Origin: Candidatus Obscuribacterales bacterium
GTDB taxonomy: Bacteria > Cyanobacteriota > Vampirovibrionia > Obscuribacterales > Obscuribacteraceae
Length of the DNA stretch: 64,000 nt
Direction: 5' to 3'
Assembly: GCA_021732085.1 (NCBI GenBank)
Contig: JAKFVQ010000021.1
Location: 1-64,000, forward strand
The position numbers and the translations under genes are program-made. Under the pieces are notes generated by a model. The model worked only from the letters and a program-made list of their open reading frames with translations, searched no databases and had not been told where the DNA came from. Shown here piece after piece: positions 7,930 through 17,321 of this stretch. Numbering within the stretch: position 1 is the first letter of the stretch; each line of letters opens with the position of its first letter.

Positions 7930-10902
7930 TTAGCCTGTGCTTTGCAAGCCGGCAGCGACGCCATTAACGCTCATCAAAATTGTTTCCAGCAAAAGGTCAC
8001 GCTCGTCGGGGGTAGGTCCATCTTTCTCGCTTTGACGCTTACGCCATTCTTTGATGAATCGGACTTGCAAATAGCTAAGCGGATCAACGTAAGGGTTGCG
8101 CAGCTCGATTGAGCGTTTCAAGAACTGATTCTCCGACAGAAGTTCATCCTTTCGCGAAATCAACGCGATCGCCATCCGGCAGTTATCTAACTCATCGGTA
8201 ATCGCTCTGAAAATTCGCTCGCGCAATCCCTCGTCATCCACTAACTCATTCACATAGAACGCTGCAATATTCATATCGGCAACAGCAATCCCCGTCTCAA
8301 TCTTGTTGATCAAGCCGTGGAAGAAAGTCCAGTTATCATACAAATCTCGCATAAATTCAAGTCGAGATTCGCCGTGTTTTGCCAACTGCTTTTTGTACGC
8401 AGCACCGAGTCCGAACCATGCAGGCAGAAGGAAACGGCTCTGCGTCCACGAGAAAACCCATGGTATGGCGCGCAGATCAGAAATAGCTTGCGAACCAGTT
8501 GTCCGACGCGCTGGTCGCGAGCCCATCCGCAAATGATTTATTTCGTTGATTGGAGTCGCCTTAAGGAAGAAGTCAACGAAGTGATCGTCCTCATAGATTA
8601 GTTCTCGAAAGGAATCAAATGCATCCTGCGAGAACTCCTCCATGAACTCATGCCACTCAGACTTTTCTTGCTGAGCGCTTTTTCCACTTTGTTCGATTAG
8701 CGATGTTTCCAACACCGCAGCGGCAAGTTGTTCGAAATTCCGCACAGCTATTGTATGCAGTGAATACTTCGCAGAGATAACTTCACCTTGCTCAGTGATT
8801 TTGATTCGTCCGGCGACTGTTCCTAACGGCTGGGTCATGATAGCTCTATGAGTTGGTCCACCGCCGCGCCCTATCGTGCCACCGCGGCCGTGGAAGAGCC
8901 GTAATTGAACACCGAATTCCCGTCCAACAACGGCAAGCTGCGTTTGAACTTTATACAATTCCCAATTCGAAGTAACGATGCCACCGTCTTTGCCACTATC
9001 GGAATACCCGATCATGATTTCCTGAATTTTATCTCGTCTCTTAATATGAGCGGAATAGACTTCATTCTGCAGTAGCTGGCGAAGGATTTCCGGCGCACGC
9101 CGCAAGTCCCCGATTGTTTCAAATAGCGGAACAACGCTGATTGTCCTGTGCGAATAATTCTCGGCAAAGAAGCCAGCTTCCTTCGCGAACAAAAGGATCG
9201 AAAGGAGATCGCTGGCTTGCTGCGTCATACTCACAATGTATGTATCAATCGCTTGTGCGCCGAAACGATCCTGGCTGATTCCCATAGTGCGGAAGACTTG
9301 AATCACATCATTTGTATTCTCTGAATAATGAAGCTCGTATGGAATTAGCGGGCGCAAACTTTGCAGTTCTTCTGTAAGCCAGCTGACCTTCTCTTCCTCA
9401 CTCAACTGCGAATACTTTGAAGGAAAAAGCTTCATCGAACTTGTAACTTCATCCATGGCAGCGAGGTGTCTACCACTGTGCTGCCTGATGTCCAGCTTCG
9501 CAAGATGGAATCCAAAAATATCAAGCGAGTCTATGACACGCAGAATGGAGCGCTGTCCCAATTTGAGCTGACTTTTTTCGAGATTGACCCGCAGCTGGTT
9601 CAGGTCATCACGGAACTGAGCTGCGTTCTCATAAACAAGCTGCTTGTGCGCTTGCTTGCCCTTAAGCTCAGTGGAGTGCGCCGGCGTTACTTGCCCTAAT
9701 GGTGGTGCAAAATACTTTCCTGTAATCGCCTGCGCTTTTCTTATCGCTGCATCACTTATCTCTGCATTTACACCAGCAGCGCAGAATCCTGCACCCAAAT
9801 CAATCGCATGCATAAGATTGTTCAAGCGCTCCCTCATCACGAGGACCTTCTGACGAAGCGGTTCGTGCAAAAGACGTTGTTTGATCCTAGTTTGTACATC
9901 GTCAGGCAGGAGCTGAACTTCCTGATCGAGCGCATCCAAAAATTGCAAATCAAAATCAATCCAATTATCGGAATGGCAAAGTTCGTTAAACAGATTGTCG
10001 AGATCCTTGATGTATTTTTGAACAATCAAGCGCGCCTGAAATTCCAAAGCCTTGATTGTGATCTCAGGTGTGACAAATGGGTTACCATCACGGTCACCAC
10101 CGATCCATGAACCAAACGAAGTAAACTTGCAAGGTGGATAATTCGGATTGCGGTCCAACTCATCTAATTTCTTACGAAGCTCCGAATGCACGTCCAGCAC
10201 CGCATCGATTACCGTGTGCTCGAAGTGGTAAAGCCCATATCGAACTTCGTCCATCACCGAAGGCTTGAAGTACATCACGTGATCGCTGAGCCACAGTGTT
10301 TCAACGGCCGACGCAAGTGATTCTTCGATAGCAACACTCTCGCGATGTGTATGCGGCGGATGATCGCGACGGTACAGCGCCTTTGCAATTTCCAACTGCT
10401 TCAGAAAAACGGTACGCCGAGTTATCTCTGTGGGATGCGCTGTAAACACCACCTGCACGTCGAGCCCCAGCAACGCCTCTTCAAGAGTTTTCGGCTGCTG
10501 CATTCCCTTAGCAAATACGGCATCAAGCGAGTCGCTTTGCTTAGGACTGTGTCCTTCTGTCTCAATCTGGCTCCGTCTGCGCAACCGGTGGTGCTGCTCG
10601 GCGATATTGATTAGATCAAAATAGGTGAGGAAGGCTTTTATCACCTTGGTTCCAGTATCGAAGTCAATGCTTTGAACCAACGCAGCCAGCTCACCCTTGA
10701 GCACGGGATCGCTGCTTGCATGCAAAGCTTTGGTCAGTCGGCGGAACTGCTCGACTGCAGCAAAAACGTGCTCACCATCGATTCTTCGGATTGTGTCGCC
10801 AAGCAGGGTGCCTAAATACCTAATGTCATCCCGCAAAGGACGATTCTTCTCGACAAGCTCCCACGGAACTTGCTGCTCCTTCTCTGCCTCGACAGCGTCC
10901 AC
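7930..10902 (-). CDS. ppc: phosphoenolpyruvate carboxylase
   Basis: Carboxylates PEP with bicarbonate to oxaloacetate, an anaplerotic cytoplasmic reaction. The 990-residue length is usual for a bacterial enzyme. Visible signatures: VVFTAHPTEITRR with the catalytic His at 156, GYSDSGKDGGI, the phosphate loop FHGRGGTIGRGGGPTHRAI, GSRPARR, the active-site helix IPWVFSWTQSR, and a C-terminus near the canonical NTG end (LQSTG). Start is GTG at 10902, with GGAGG six bases upstream. The neighbours are unrelated, so it is probably monocistronic. The acidic allosteric-site region appears intact; regulation is not evident from sequence. Confidence 0.97.
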   Translation of the reverse strand: MDAVEAEKEQQVPWELVEKNRPLRDDIRYLGTLLGDTIRRIDGEHVFAAVEQFRRLTKALHASSDPVLKGELAALVQSIDFDTGTKVIKAFLTYFDLINIAEQHHRLRRRSQIETEGHSPKQSDSLDAVFAKGMQQPKTLEEALLGLDVQVVFTAHPTEITRRTVFLKQLEIAKALYRRDHPPHTHRESVAIEESLASAVETLWLSDHVMYFKPSVMDEVRYGLYHFEHTVIDAVLDVHSELRKKLDELDRNPNYPPCKFTSFGSWIGGDRDGNPFVTPEITIKALEFQARLIVQKYIKDLDNLFNELCHSDNWIDFDLQFLDALDQEVQLLPDDVQTRIKQRLLHEPLRQKVLVMRERLNNLMHAIDLGAGFCAAGVNAEISDAAIRKAQAITGKYFAPPLGQVTPAHSTELKGKQAHKQLVYENAAQFRDDLNQLRVNLEKSQLKLGQRSILRVIDSLDIFGFHLAKLDIRQHSGRHLAAMDEVTSSMKLFPSKYSQLSEEEKVSWLTEELQSLRPLIPYELHYSENTNDVIQVFRTMGISQDRFGAQAIDTYIVSMTQQASDLLSILLFAKEAGFFAENYSHRTISVVPLFETIGDLRRAPEILRQLLQNEVYSAHIKRRDKIQEIMIGYSDSGKDGGIVTSNWELYKVQTQLAVVGREFGVQLRLFHGRGGTIGRGGGPTHRAIMTQPLGTVAGRIKITEQGEVISAKYSLHTIAVRNFEQLAAAVLETSLIEQSGKSAQQEKSEWHEFMEEFSQDAFDSFRELIYEDDHFVDFFLKATPINEINHLRMGSRPARRTTGSQAISDLRAIPWVFSWTQSRFLLPAWFGLGAAYKKQLAKHGESRLEFMRDLYDNWTFFHGLINKIETGIAVADMNIAAFYVNELVDDEGLRERIFRAITDELDNCRMAIALISRKDELLSENQFLKRSIELRNPYVDPLSYLQVRFIKEWRKRQSEKDGPTPDERDLLLETILMSVNGVAAGLQSTG

Positions 10903-11080
10903 AGTCCACCTCCACTAACGGCGAACCTGCAATTCTATACCATTGAAGCCGTCCTGACAGTGCTGTTTCGTCGTTTCCCGAGCATTACGATGCGCCACAT
11001 TCTCTTGGAAATCGTCCCTAATTCCGCTAAAGTCGATATTCCAACAGTCTTGATGCCAAGCATCATATGAGGAATTGCCT

Positions 11081-13039
11081 GTGTTAAGCAACAAAGTCAA
11101 CGCGCCCCCCTTCACTCCGGGGCTACCATGGATCAATGTCAGTGAGCCGCTGACACTCGAAATGCTGAAAGGCAAAATCGTGTTGCTGGACTTCTGGACG
11201 TTCTGTTGCGCCGACTGCATGCACATCCTTCCTTATTTGAAGAAACTCGAAAAGCAATTCGAAGAATATCTCGTCGTGATTGGCGTACACACTGCGAAAT
11301 TCGACAATGAGGGTAAAGCAGAAAACATCAAGCGCGCGGTCATGCGTTATGGCATTGAGCACCCTGTCATTTGCGACCGCGGTTACTCGATGTGGGAAAA
11401 GTACTTTGTGCGGGAATGGCCGACTTTAATTCTCATCGATCCGGAAGGAAACATCGTTGAGCGCATTGCCTGCAGCCAGAAACCTTATGGCAAGTTCGAA
11501 ATTCCAATTGCAACACTCATCCAGGAATATGAATCTAGTGGAGAACTCAATTCGCAAAGTATTCCTCAGATCCAAATCGAGGCGGAAACACAATCGGACT
11601 TTCTTCGCTTCCCAGGGAAAGTAATTGCGGATTCTCACACCAAAAGAATATACATCAGCGACACGGGACACAACAGAGTGATTGTCGCTGAATTGGATCA
11701 AACTGCGCTCGACAACGCCAATGGACAAAGCGTCATCGCGCGGATGATCGACATCATAGGGAGCGGACGTATCGGCGCAAGCGACGGATCTTTCGATGAC
11801 GCGACGTTGCAAAATCCACAAGGACTCTGCTTACATAATGGCAAACTATTGATAGCTGATACGGACAATCACCTAATCAGGCTCGCTGATTTTGAGAATC
11901 GCACGCTAACAACGATAGCCGGAAATGGCAAGCAGTGGCTATATGAAGCGGAGTCCAATTACGTCAGTGGTCCCTTCAAGTGGAACGCCAAAGAGATTGC
12001 GCTTTCCAGTCCATGGGATCTTGTGGCAGATGGAAATAGAATCTTTGTCGCAATGGCTGGATCGCATCACATCTGGTGCCTTGATTTAGACACAAACAAG
12101 ATTGAGATCTACGCCGGTACTGGACGTGAAAGTCTTGTAGATGGCGATCGTTCAATGAGCCAGCTTTCGCAGCCCAGCGGATTGAGCATCAAGGATGGGG
12201 TCCTTTACTTCGTTGATAGTGAAACTAGTTCCGTGAGATGCATCGATCTTAAGACCGAAACGGTCCGTACTCTCGTTGGGGAGGGGCTTTTTGCCTTCGG
12301 AGACAAGGACGGGCAGGGCAAGTCGGTGCTGCTGCAGCATCCACTTGGGGTCGTAGCACACAAGAATGAACTCCTAATCGCGGACAGCTACAATCACAAA
12401 ATCAAATCACTTCAACTTGCCGATACCGCAGTAACAACAATCAGTGGAACTGGAAAAGCGGGAAATGCAATCTCTCCCACTCAATATTCTGAACCGGGCG
12501 GGCTTTGTTTGTTCGGTAACTTCGCACTAATTGCTGACACAAACAATCATAGAATCATCGCACTCAATTTGAATAACAAGGAAGCGGTAGTCATCGAAAT
12601 AGATAGCGATGCAACTCCATCAGCACCATCCTTGCCAAATATGCACATTGTCGAAATCGGCGCAAAAACTCTGAAGAGAAATTCCAGCGCCAAAGTAAAA
12701 GTGGATCTGAATATTATGCATCCGTTCCATTTGAATGAGGAGCTTTCGCTGAATATTTACCTGCTGGAATCGAACGGACTCTCCTTCACAAGTCCAGCCG
12801 AGAAGGGACTTAATGTGCAATCGAAGAGCCTGAAGCCTGGCGAAACGGAGTTCGAAATCCACACTCTGGATGAACAAAGTGGTGACAAGATCACAAAGCT
12901 TGCGGCAGTTGCATATTACTGCGGAGAGGGGGAAAACTCAGCTTGTTTCGTGAAATCCTTCGTCTTCGAACTCGATTTAAAGCTGAGTGATCAAGGCGGC
13001 GATGAAGCACTTATTCAACTCCCGATCAGCATTTCATAG
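11081..13039 (+). CDS. thioredoxin-like + NHL-repeat protein (NHLRC2-like)
   Basis: N-terminal thioredoxin fold (~5-150) with the redox-type motif WTFCCADCMHILPYL and the cis-Pro segment REWPTLILIDPEG, then a beta-propeller of NHL-like repeats (~165-505; recurring NPQGLCLH, LLIADTDNHLIR, QPSGLSIK, LIADSYNHKIK, LIADTNNHRI) and a C-terminal beta domain (~525-650). This order matches bacterial and animal NHLRC2-like proteins, whose exact reaction is not settled. The start is either TTG 11075 or GTG 11081. I prefer GTG because GAGGA (11069-11073) then lies 7 nt upstream, giving 652 residues. No signal peptide, so probably cytoplasmic. Divergent from ppc. Confidence 0.9.
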   Translation: MLSNKVNAPPFTPGLPWINVSEPLTLEMLKGKIVLLDFWTFCCADCMHILPYLKKLEKQFEEYLVVIGVHTAKFDNEGKAENIKRAVMRYGIEHPVICDRGYSMWEKYFVREWPTLILIDPEGNIVERIACSQKPYGKFEIPIATLIQEYESSGELNSQSIPQIQIEAETQSDFLRFPGKVIADSHTKRIYISDTGHNRVIVAELDQTALDNANGQSVIARMIDIIGSGRIGASDGSFDDATLQNPQGLCLHNGKLLIADTDNHLIRLADFENRTLTTIAGNGKQWLYEAESNYVSGPFKWNAKEIALSSPWDLVADGNRIFVAMAGSHHIWCLDLDTNKIEIYAGTGRESLVDGDRSMSQLSQPSGLSIKDGVLYFVDSETSSVRCIDLKTETVRTLVGEGLFAFGDKDGQGKSVLLQHPLGVVAHKNELLIADSYNHKIKSLQLADTAVTTISGTGKAGNAISPTQYSEPGGLCLFGNFALIADTNNHRIIALNLNNKEAVVIEIDSDATPSAPSLPNMHIVEIGAKTLKRNSSAKVKVDLNIMHPFHLNEELSLNIYLLESNGLSFTSPAEKGLNVQSKSLKPGETEFEIHTLDEQSGDKITKLAAVAYYCGEGENSACFVKSFVFELDLKLSDQGGDEALIQLPISIS

Positions 13040-13133
13040 ATTTGAGTGGACGCTGCAAAAAGCTAGCTGCAATTAAGAGCCGCCGGGACGCCAGCGATCC
13101 CAATTTAGCTGCAGTTTGAAGCCGGCGGTAGTC

Positions 13134-15290
13134 CTATTCTAAACTGTGAACCATCAAAGCTGCTTTCTCAGCCTCGTTGATTTTGCCGCGCTTCTGGTAG
13201 GATTCAACTAGCGTTTCATAGTTCGTTTTCAAGGCCGCTTGATCGACCGTCACGATCCCTTTTGCAGGTTGGGAATCCATAATCGCTTTAATATTTTCCT
13301 TAGCCCACCATTCAGCCTTTCCATATTTTCCTTGAGCTAGGAGAGCCTTAGGAAGGTCGGCGGCATAGGTTGCTGCATTGTCCTTAACAAAAGAAAGTGC
13401 CTGATACTTTTTGCTCAGCTCGATCGCTTGACGGTAATATTTTTCGGCTTGAGAAAAATCTCCCATATCCATAGAATTGTATCCCATCTGATTGATCGTG
13501 TTAATTTCGTCAGCCGGATCGGGAGAATTCTTGAGAATATCCAAGTACATCTGATGGAAAAGATTGGCTGCCTTGAAGTCTCTTATCGCAGCCTTGCTGG
13601 TTGCGTGTCCGGAAATCAACTTCATGTCACTTTTTCCGTAAGGATAATCGTGATACTTCATAGCATTATCAAATGCCAGATCAGCATTCTCGTAATGGCT
13701 TGCAGCTGTGCTGCCCGCATTAAAATTAGCAACAACTCGTTCCATCTCGGACGTGGGATCGGCTGCTTTTTGGGAATAGGCAAGTCCGAGCTGAGTATAA
13801 AGCGAAACCAATTCAGGCTGCTTCGCTAGCTGCCCAAACAAAGGATCTTCGATTTTGTTGTGTCGTTTGAAGATATTGATAGCACGTGAATATAGTTCGA
13901 TTGCTTCAGAATATCTTCCATTATCAAGCGCCACATCAGCTTGCCGCTTGATCGCATCGTAAGGAACGTGCCGCCACGGACCATTAAAACCAGGAGGAGT
14001 GAAGGTGCTAAATCCGCCTCGACTCCACGGTGGTGGCATGCTATTCCGTCGAAATTCCTTCCAGAAGGAATATGTTCCCGCCATTGATCCGAAAGTGACC
14101 GCGGCGATGGCTATAAAAACAAGTGGACGGTTCCATTTCGACGAGCCAGCGCCGGCATTGTTATCAGCTCGTTTTTTCGAAGGGCGGCCGACTGGTTTCT
14201 CATTCGTAAATGAATATCCCGGACAGAGATCCAGATCCATGCACAAATCACTGATACTGGAATATCTTTCGCTTCGATTTTTCTGAAGACACTTAAAAAC
14301 TATTTGCTCTAATCGATCTGAAATTTCCAGATCCCCAGATACCGAGCGGAACGAACGCGGCTTCGCATTGAGCTGCTTCATAACAGTATGCATGCGGTTT
14401 TGGTTGCCGTACGGAGTCTTTCCGCAAAGTGCTTCATACATCAGTAATCCAACAGCATAGACATCAGAGCGCCCGTCGAGCTTATAGCCCATCAATTGTT
14501 CCGGGCTCATGTAGCGCGGATCCGCATACGGCTCGGGCTCAACATTCTCGCCATCACTTCTGGTGGCATTAACTATTCGCCCGATTCCGAAGTCTACAAC
14601 TTTTACAAAATCGTGACTGCTTTCCGTATCGACCAGGAAGATATTGGATGGATTGAGATTGCGGTGAACCAAGTTATGTTGGTGCAAATGATTCAAGCCC
14701 TGACAAACCTGCTTGAATATTTCCAGAGCGCGATCTGGCTCCAGGAATCCTTCACGCGCAATCAAGTCTTTCAGACTGCGCCCTTTCAAAAAATCGGTTA
14801 CGACATAGGCACAACCAGCCTCTGTCACACCAAAATCGTAAATTGAGCAAAGGTTGGGATGATCCACCTCGCTGGCAGCTTTTGCTTCCTGCCGGAAGCG
14901 CTTAAGCACCGCCGCATCCTGACAGAGTTCCGGGCGAATGACTTTAATCGCCACATCCTTTTGCACTGTCTTGCTATAGGCTCGATAAAAGCGCGCGACT
15001 GGTGTGGTCGATAATTCTTCCAACAAATCATAGTCACCAATTTGCCCCAGTGCTCCGTGGGAGCCACGGGAAGCCAAAGCGACACAAGCACTAATTGCGG
15101 CTGATTCTTCAAACGATGAAGATTGGCAATCAGCCGGTTCAGCAGACTCCACAAGCTTCACTTGAGGAATCTCGTTCTCCATAAGAACGGTGTTGTTCGA
15201 AATTTCGGTGGCAGTGGGCGCGTTCCCGTCTTGGGAAGCCAATGCTGGGGCCGTAGCCTCTAAATGGAGTTCTTCCTGTTTCTCGACCAT
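13134..15290 (-). CDS. membrane TPR Ser/Thr kinase homologue lacking the catalytic Asp
   Basis: A 718-residue protein: a low-complexity N-terminus (1-85), a Hanks kinase domain (~86-345), one membrane span (~388-410, FIAIAAVTFGSMAG), then TPRs (~450-715). The kinase Lys is K116 (VAIKVIRP) and the metal-binding DFG is D233 (VVDFGIGR). The catalytic loop reads HRNLNPSN, with Asn211 in place of the catalytic Asp and Asn in place of the usual Lys. The Gly-rich loop is also poor (ELSTTPVARFYRA). It is therefore probably a pseudokinase acting as an ATP-binding or scaffold module. A promoter-like sequence lies about 50 bp upstream. Confidence 0.9.
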   Translation of the reverse strand: MVEKQEELHLEATAPALASQDGNAPTATEISNNTVLMENEIPQVKLVESAEPADCQSSSFEESAAISACVALASRGSHGALGQIGDYDLLEELSTTPVARFYRAYSKTVQKDVAIKVIRPELCQDAAVLKRFRQEAKAASEVDHPNLCSIYDFGVTEAGCAYVVTDFLKGRSLKDLIAREGFLEPDRALEIFKQVCQGLNHLHQHNLVHRNLNPSNIFLVDTESSHDFVKVVDFGIGRIVNATRSDGENVEPEPYADPRYMSPEQLMGYKLDGRSDVYAVGLLMYEALCGKTPYGNQNRMHTVMKQLNAKPRSFRSVSGDLEISDRLEQIVFKCLQKNRSERYSSISDLCMDLDLCPGYSFTNEKPVGRPSKKRADNNAGAGSSKWNRPLVFIAIAAVTFGSMAGTYSFWKEFRRNSMPPPWSRGGFSTFTPPGFNGPWRHVPYDAIKRQADVALDNGRYSEAIELYSRAINIFKRHNKIEDPLFGQLAKQPELVSLYTQLGLAYSQKAADPTSEMERVVANFNAGSTAASHYENADLAFDNAMKYHDYPYGKSDMKLISGHATSKAAIRDFKAANLFHQMYLDILKNSPDPADEINTINQMGYNSMDMGDFSQAEKYYRQAIELSKKYQALSFVKDNAATYAADLPKALLAQGKYGKAEWWAKENIKAIMDSQPAKGIVTVDQAALKTNYETLVESYQKRGKINEAEKAALMVHSLE

Positions 15291-15338
15291 TTTGGTCGTC
15301 CTAGTAAATTCCTACGCCCATCTTACTCCTTCAAACAG

Positions 15339-15365
15339 AGTATAGCCCGGCGCGAACGTTGTCAA
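15339..15365 (-). promoter_or_regulatory. sigma70-like promoter candidate for the 15290 kinase-like gene
   Basis: On the minus strand TTGACA (15365-15360) and TATACT (15344-15339) are separated by 15 bp, shorter than the usual 16-18. Predicted start near 15332, leader about 42 nt. The -35 overlaps the end of a CAAGAAC/GTTCTTG hairpin in the intergenic region. Confidence 0.4.
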
Positions 15366-15391
15366 GAACGCAATGTTCTTGAACCGCTCAA

Positions 15392-15625
15392 TTAATCAAC
15401 CACATAGTTTTCCCAGTATTCGGTTCTTTCTTCCCATTTACAGGGATCATTGGCACAAGTCAGAGTAACCTTGGCACCGGCGTCCTCTGTGACCGAGTCG
15501 CCGGCTCCATCCCAAACTGATGCTATCGTCTCCACATACTTATCAAACTTCCGAACTGGCTTGCTGCACTTCGGGCAAACGATTTTTTCGTCGCTAACAA
15601 GCTTCTTAAAGGAATCTAGAGACAC
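15392..15625 (-). CDS. small zinc-ribbon protein
   Basis: A 77-residue protein starting at GTG 15625, with AGGAGG nine bases upstream. A longer reading of the frame runs out of frame through the end of the PBP4 gene and is not credible. It carries CPKC and CANDPC, a four-Cys zinc site, with acidic segments between (SVWDGAGDSVTEDAG). It lies 31 bp downstream of the PBP4 gene in the same direction, so it may share its transcript. Function unknown. Confidence 0.75.
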   Translation of the reverse strand: MSLDSFKKLVSDEKIVCPKCSKPVRKFDKYVETIASVWDGAGDSVTEDAGAKVTLTCANDPCKWEERTEYWENYVVD

Positions 15626-15656
15626 AACAACAATCCTCCTGGCGTGTTCTTTCTGA

Positions 15657-17321
15657 CTATCTTCTGTGCCTGCGCCTTCCGGAAGAATGGGCAGGCGCTT
15701 TCTTGGCGGGAGCCGCAGCCCGCTTGACTCGCGGAGCGGCCTTGGCAGCACTACCTCGCGGCTTAATTATAATCGGCTTTACGGGCACATATGGAAGTCT
15801 TAAAGACGGCAGGTTCAACAAATGATCAATTAAGGATGACATACTCGCCCTTAACTCGCGAATCGAAGGGCTGTGTGCGTTAACCATTATTGTCAAAGCA
15901 AGCGGTTCACCGGACTTCGTAATCAAGACACCGGAAATAGTACGGACGCTATCCATCGAACCTGTTTTGTATCGCCAGCTAGCGCCGTCCTTGCTCGGGT
16001 CACCCGAGAGTGGCATCGCATCCAGATACGGACTCTTCAAATGCGCACCAGCCATGTGGCGGTGCACCATATTCAGTGCGTGTGGTGTGAAACAATTTTT
16101 CCTGGAAAGTCCGCATCCATCCCAGAGAACAACATCACCAGGCGCCACTCCCATACCGGCAAGCCAGGCGTTGATTCTAGCAATGCCGCGCTCCTCCAGC
16201 GTTGCTTTTTCCACATCTTTGCTAACGCTCGGCAATGCTCCTAGTGCGCGCAGCAACTGCTGTGCATAGAGATTATCGCTCGTTTTCAAACATTGTTTAA
16301 CGATCTCCGAAAGCGGGTCCGTCGTAATTTCACCCAGAGTGACGGGCGCTTCTTCCATCACCGAGAGGGAAATTTCTTTGCCCTTCACCTTAATGCCCAT
16401 CTGTTTAACTAGGGTGTTGGCAATCGCCACATTGTATTCGCTCGGATTACCGACAATTTGCCCACCAACCGCCGGCCCCGCGGGATGCCAGAATTGCATG
16501 GTCTTACTGCCCGGATGGAAGCAAACCCACGACGGTCCAAGCGATGATGTTAAAAGCGAGGAGACTAGAGCATTTTGATCGCGCCCAACGCCGTAGGGTA
16601 TCAATGGATAACCGCGTGCCGGATCCTTTCTGGCAGTATTGTCGTCAATTACAAGATCAGACGGAACCGGCATCCAATCTTGTCCCCAGTCCTCGGACAG
16701 CCAGCTTGTGCTAAAGCGGTCGCCACCACCTGGGATACCAACGACGTCTACTTTGCCCTCGATTTCTTTAATTCCCTTATCCTTCAGAAAAGTTAGGAGC
16801 GTGCGAATATCCTCGGTGCTCAGAGTTGGATCTTGAGAAGGCTCGATATAGGCAGAACCGTGCAATACACCTCCGGCAACCTTTCCGTAAATCTTCAACT
16901 TGGTGCTGAATTTGTAAGTAGCGCCGAGCATGTCCATGGCACACGCCGTAGTAAAAACTTTGGTTGTTGATGCCGGAACGAAGCGGCGACGTCCGTTGTG
17001 AGAAAAAAGCACAGTCGCTGACGGAATGTGCATTATCTCCAAACCGATCAGAGAATGCTGCAACTCAGAGCGCTTTAACCAATTAGTCGCTGCGTTTTCC
17101 AGAGGTTTCACATATTGCGGAGGTCCATCGGGCGATGATGCCGCCGGCGGTGCCTCTGCTTTCGACTGCGTTTGCAGCTCCGATGCTTTCCCAGCACCGG
17201 CATTTGAATTCATGTTTTTAGTTGCGGGCTGAGAGTTAACTGAACATCCAGTTCCAAACAGAAGAATAGCCGCTGTAGTTCCGCCTAGAAATTGGCGGAA
17301 GAGTTGGCGGTTGTATTGCAT
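15657..17321 (-). CDS. dacB: D-alanyl-D-alanine carboxypeptidase/endopeptidase, PBP4 type (S13), lipoprotein
   Basis: A 554-residue peptidoglycan hydrolase of the penicillin-binding S13 family. The three active-site motifs are present: SxxK (S118-TTK in VPASTTKVF), SxN (KTSDNLYAQ) and KTG (RYKTGSMDS). The N-terminus is a lipoprotein signal, with LFGTGC giving lipidated Cys26, which would anchor it to a membrane facing the wall. The last ~45 residues are a Lys/Arg/Ala-rich basic tail (AAPRVKRAAAPAKKAP) not typical of PBP4, perhaps binding wall polymer or nucleic acid. Its start overlaps the upstream TPR gene by 37 bp, so the two are translationally coupled. Acts by trimming or cross-link cleavage of peptidoglycan. 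Confidence 0.93.
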   Translation of the reverse strand: MQYNRQLFRQFLGGTTAAILLFGTGCSVNSQPATKNMNSNAGAGKASELQTQSKAEAPPAASSPDGPPQYVKPLENAATNWLKRSELQHSLIGLEIMHIPSATVLFSHNGRRRFVPASTTKVFTTACAMDMLGATYKFSTKLKIYGKVAGGVLHGSAYIEPSQDPTLSTEDIRTLLTFLKDKGIKEIEGKVDVVGIPGGGDRFSTSWLSEDWGQDWMPVPSDLVIDDNTARKDPARGYPLIPYGVGRDQNALVSSLLTSSLGPSWVCFHPGSKTMQFWHPAGPAVGGQIVGNPSEYNVAIANTLVKQMGIKVKGKEISLSVMEEAPVTLGEITTDPLSEIVKQCLKTSDNLYAQQLLRALGALPSVSKDVEKATLEERGIARINAWLAGMGVAPGDVVLWDGCGLSRKNCFTPHALNMVHRHMAGAHLKSPYLDAMPLSGDPSKDGASWRYKTGSMDSVRTISGVLITKSGEPLALTIMVNAHSPSIRELRASMSSLIDHLLNLPSLRLPYVPVKPIIIKPRGSAAKAAPRVKRAAAPAKKAPAHSSGRRRHRR

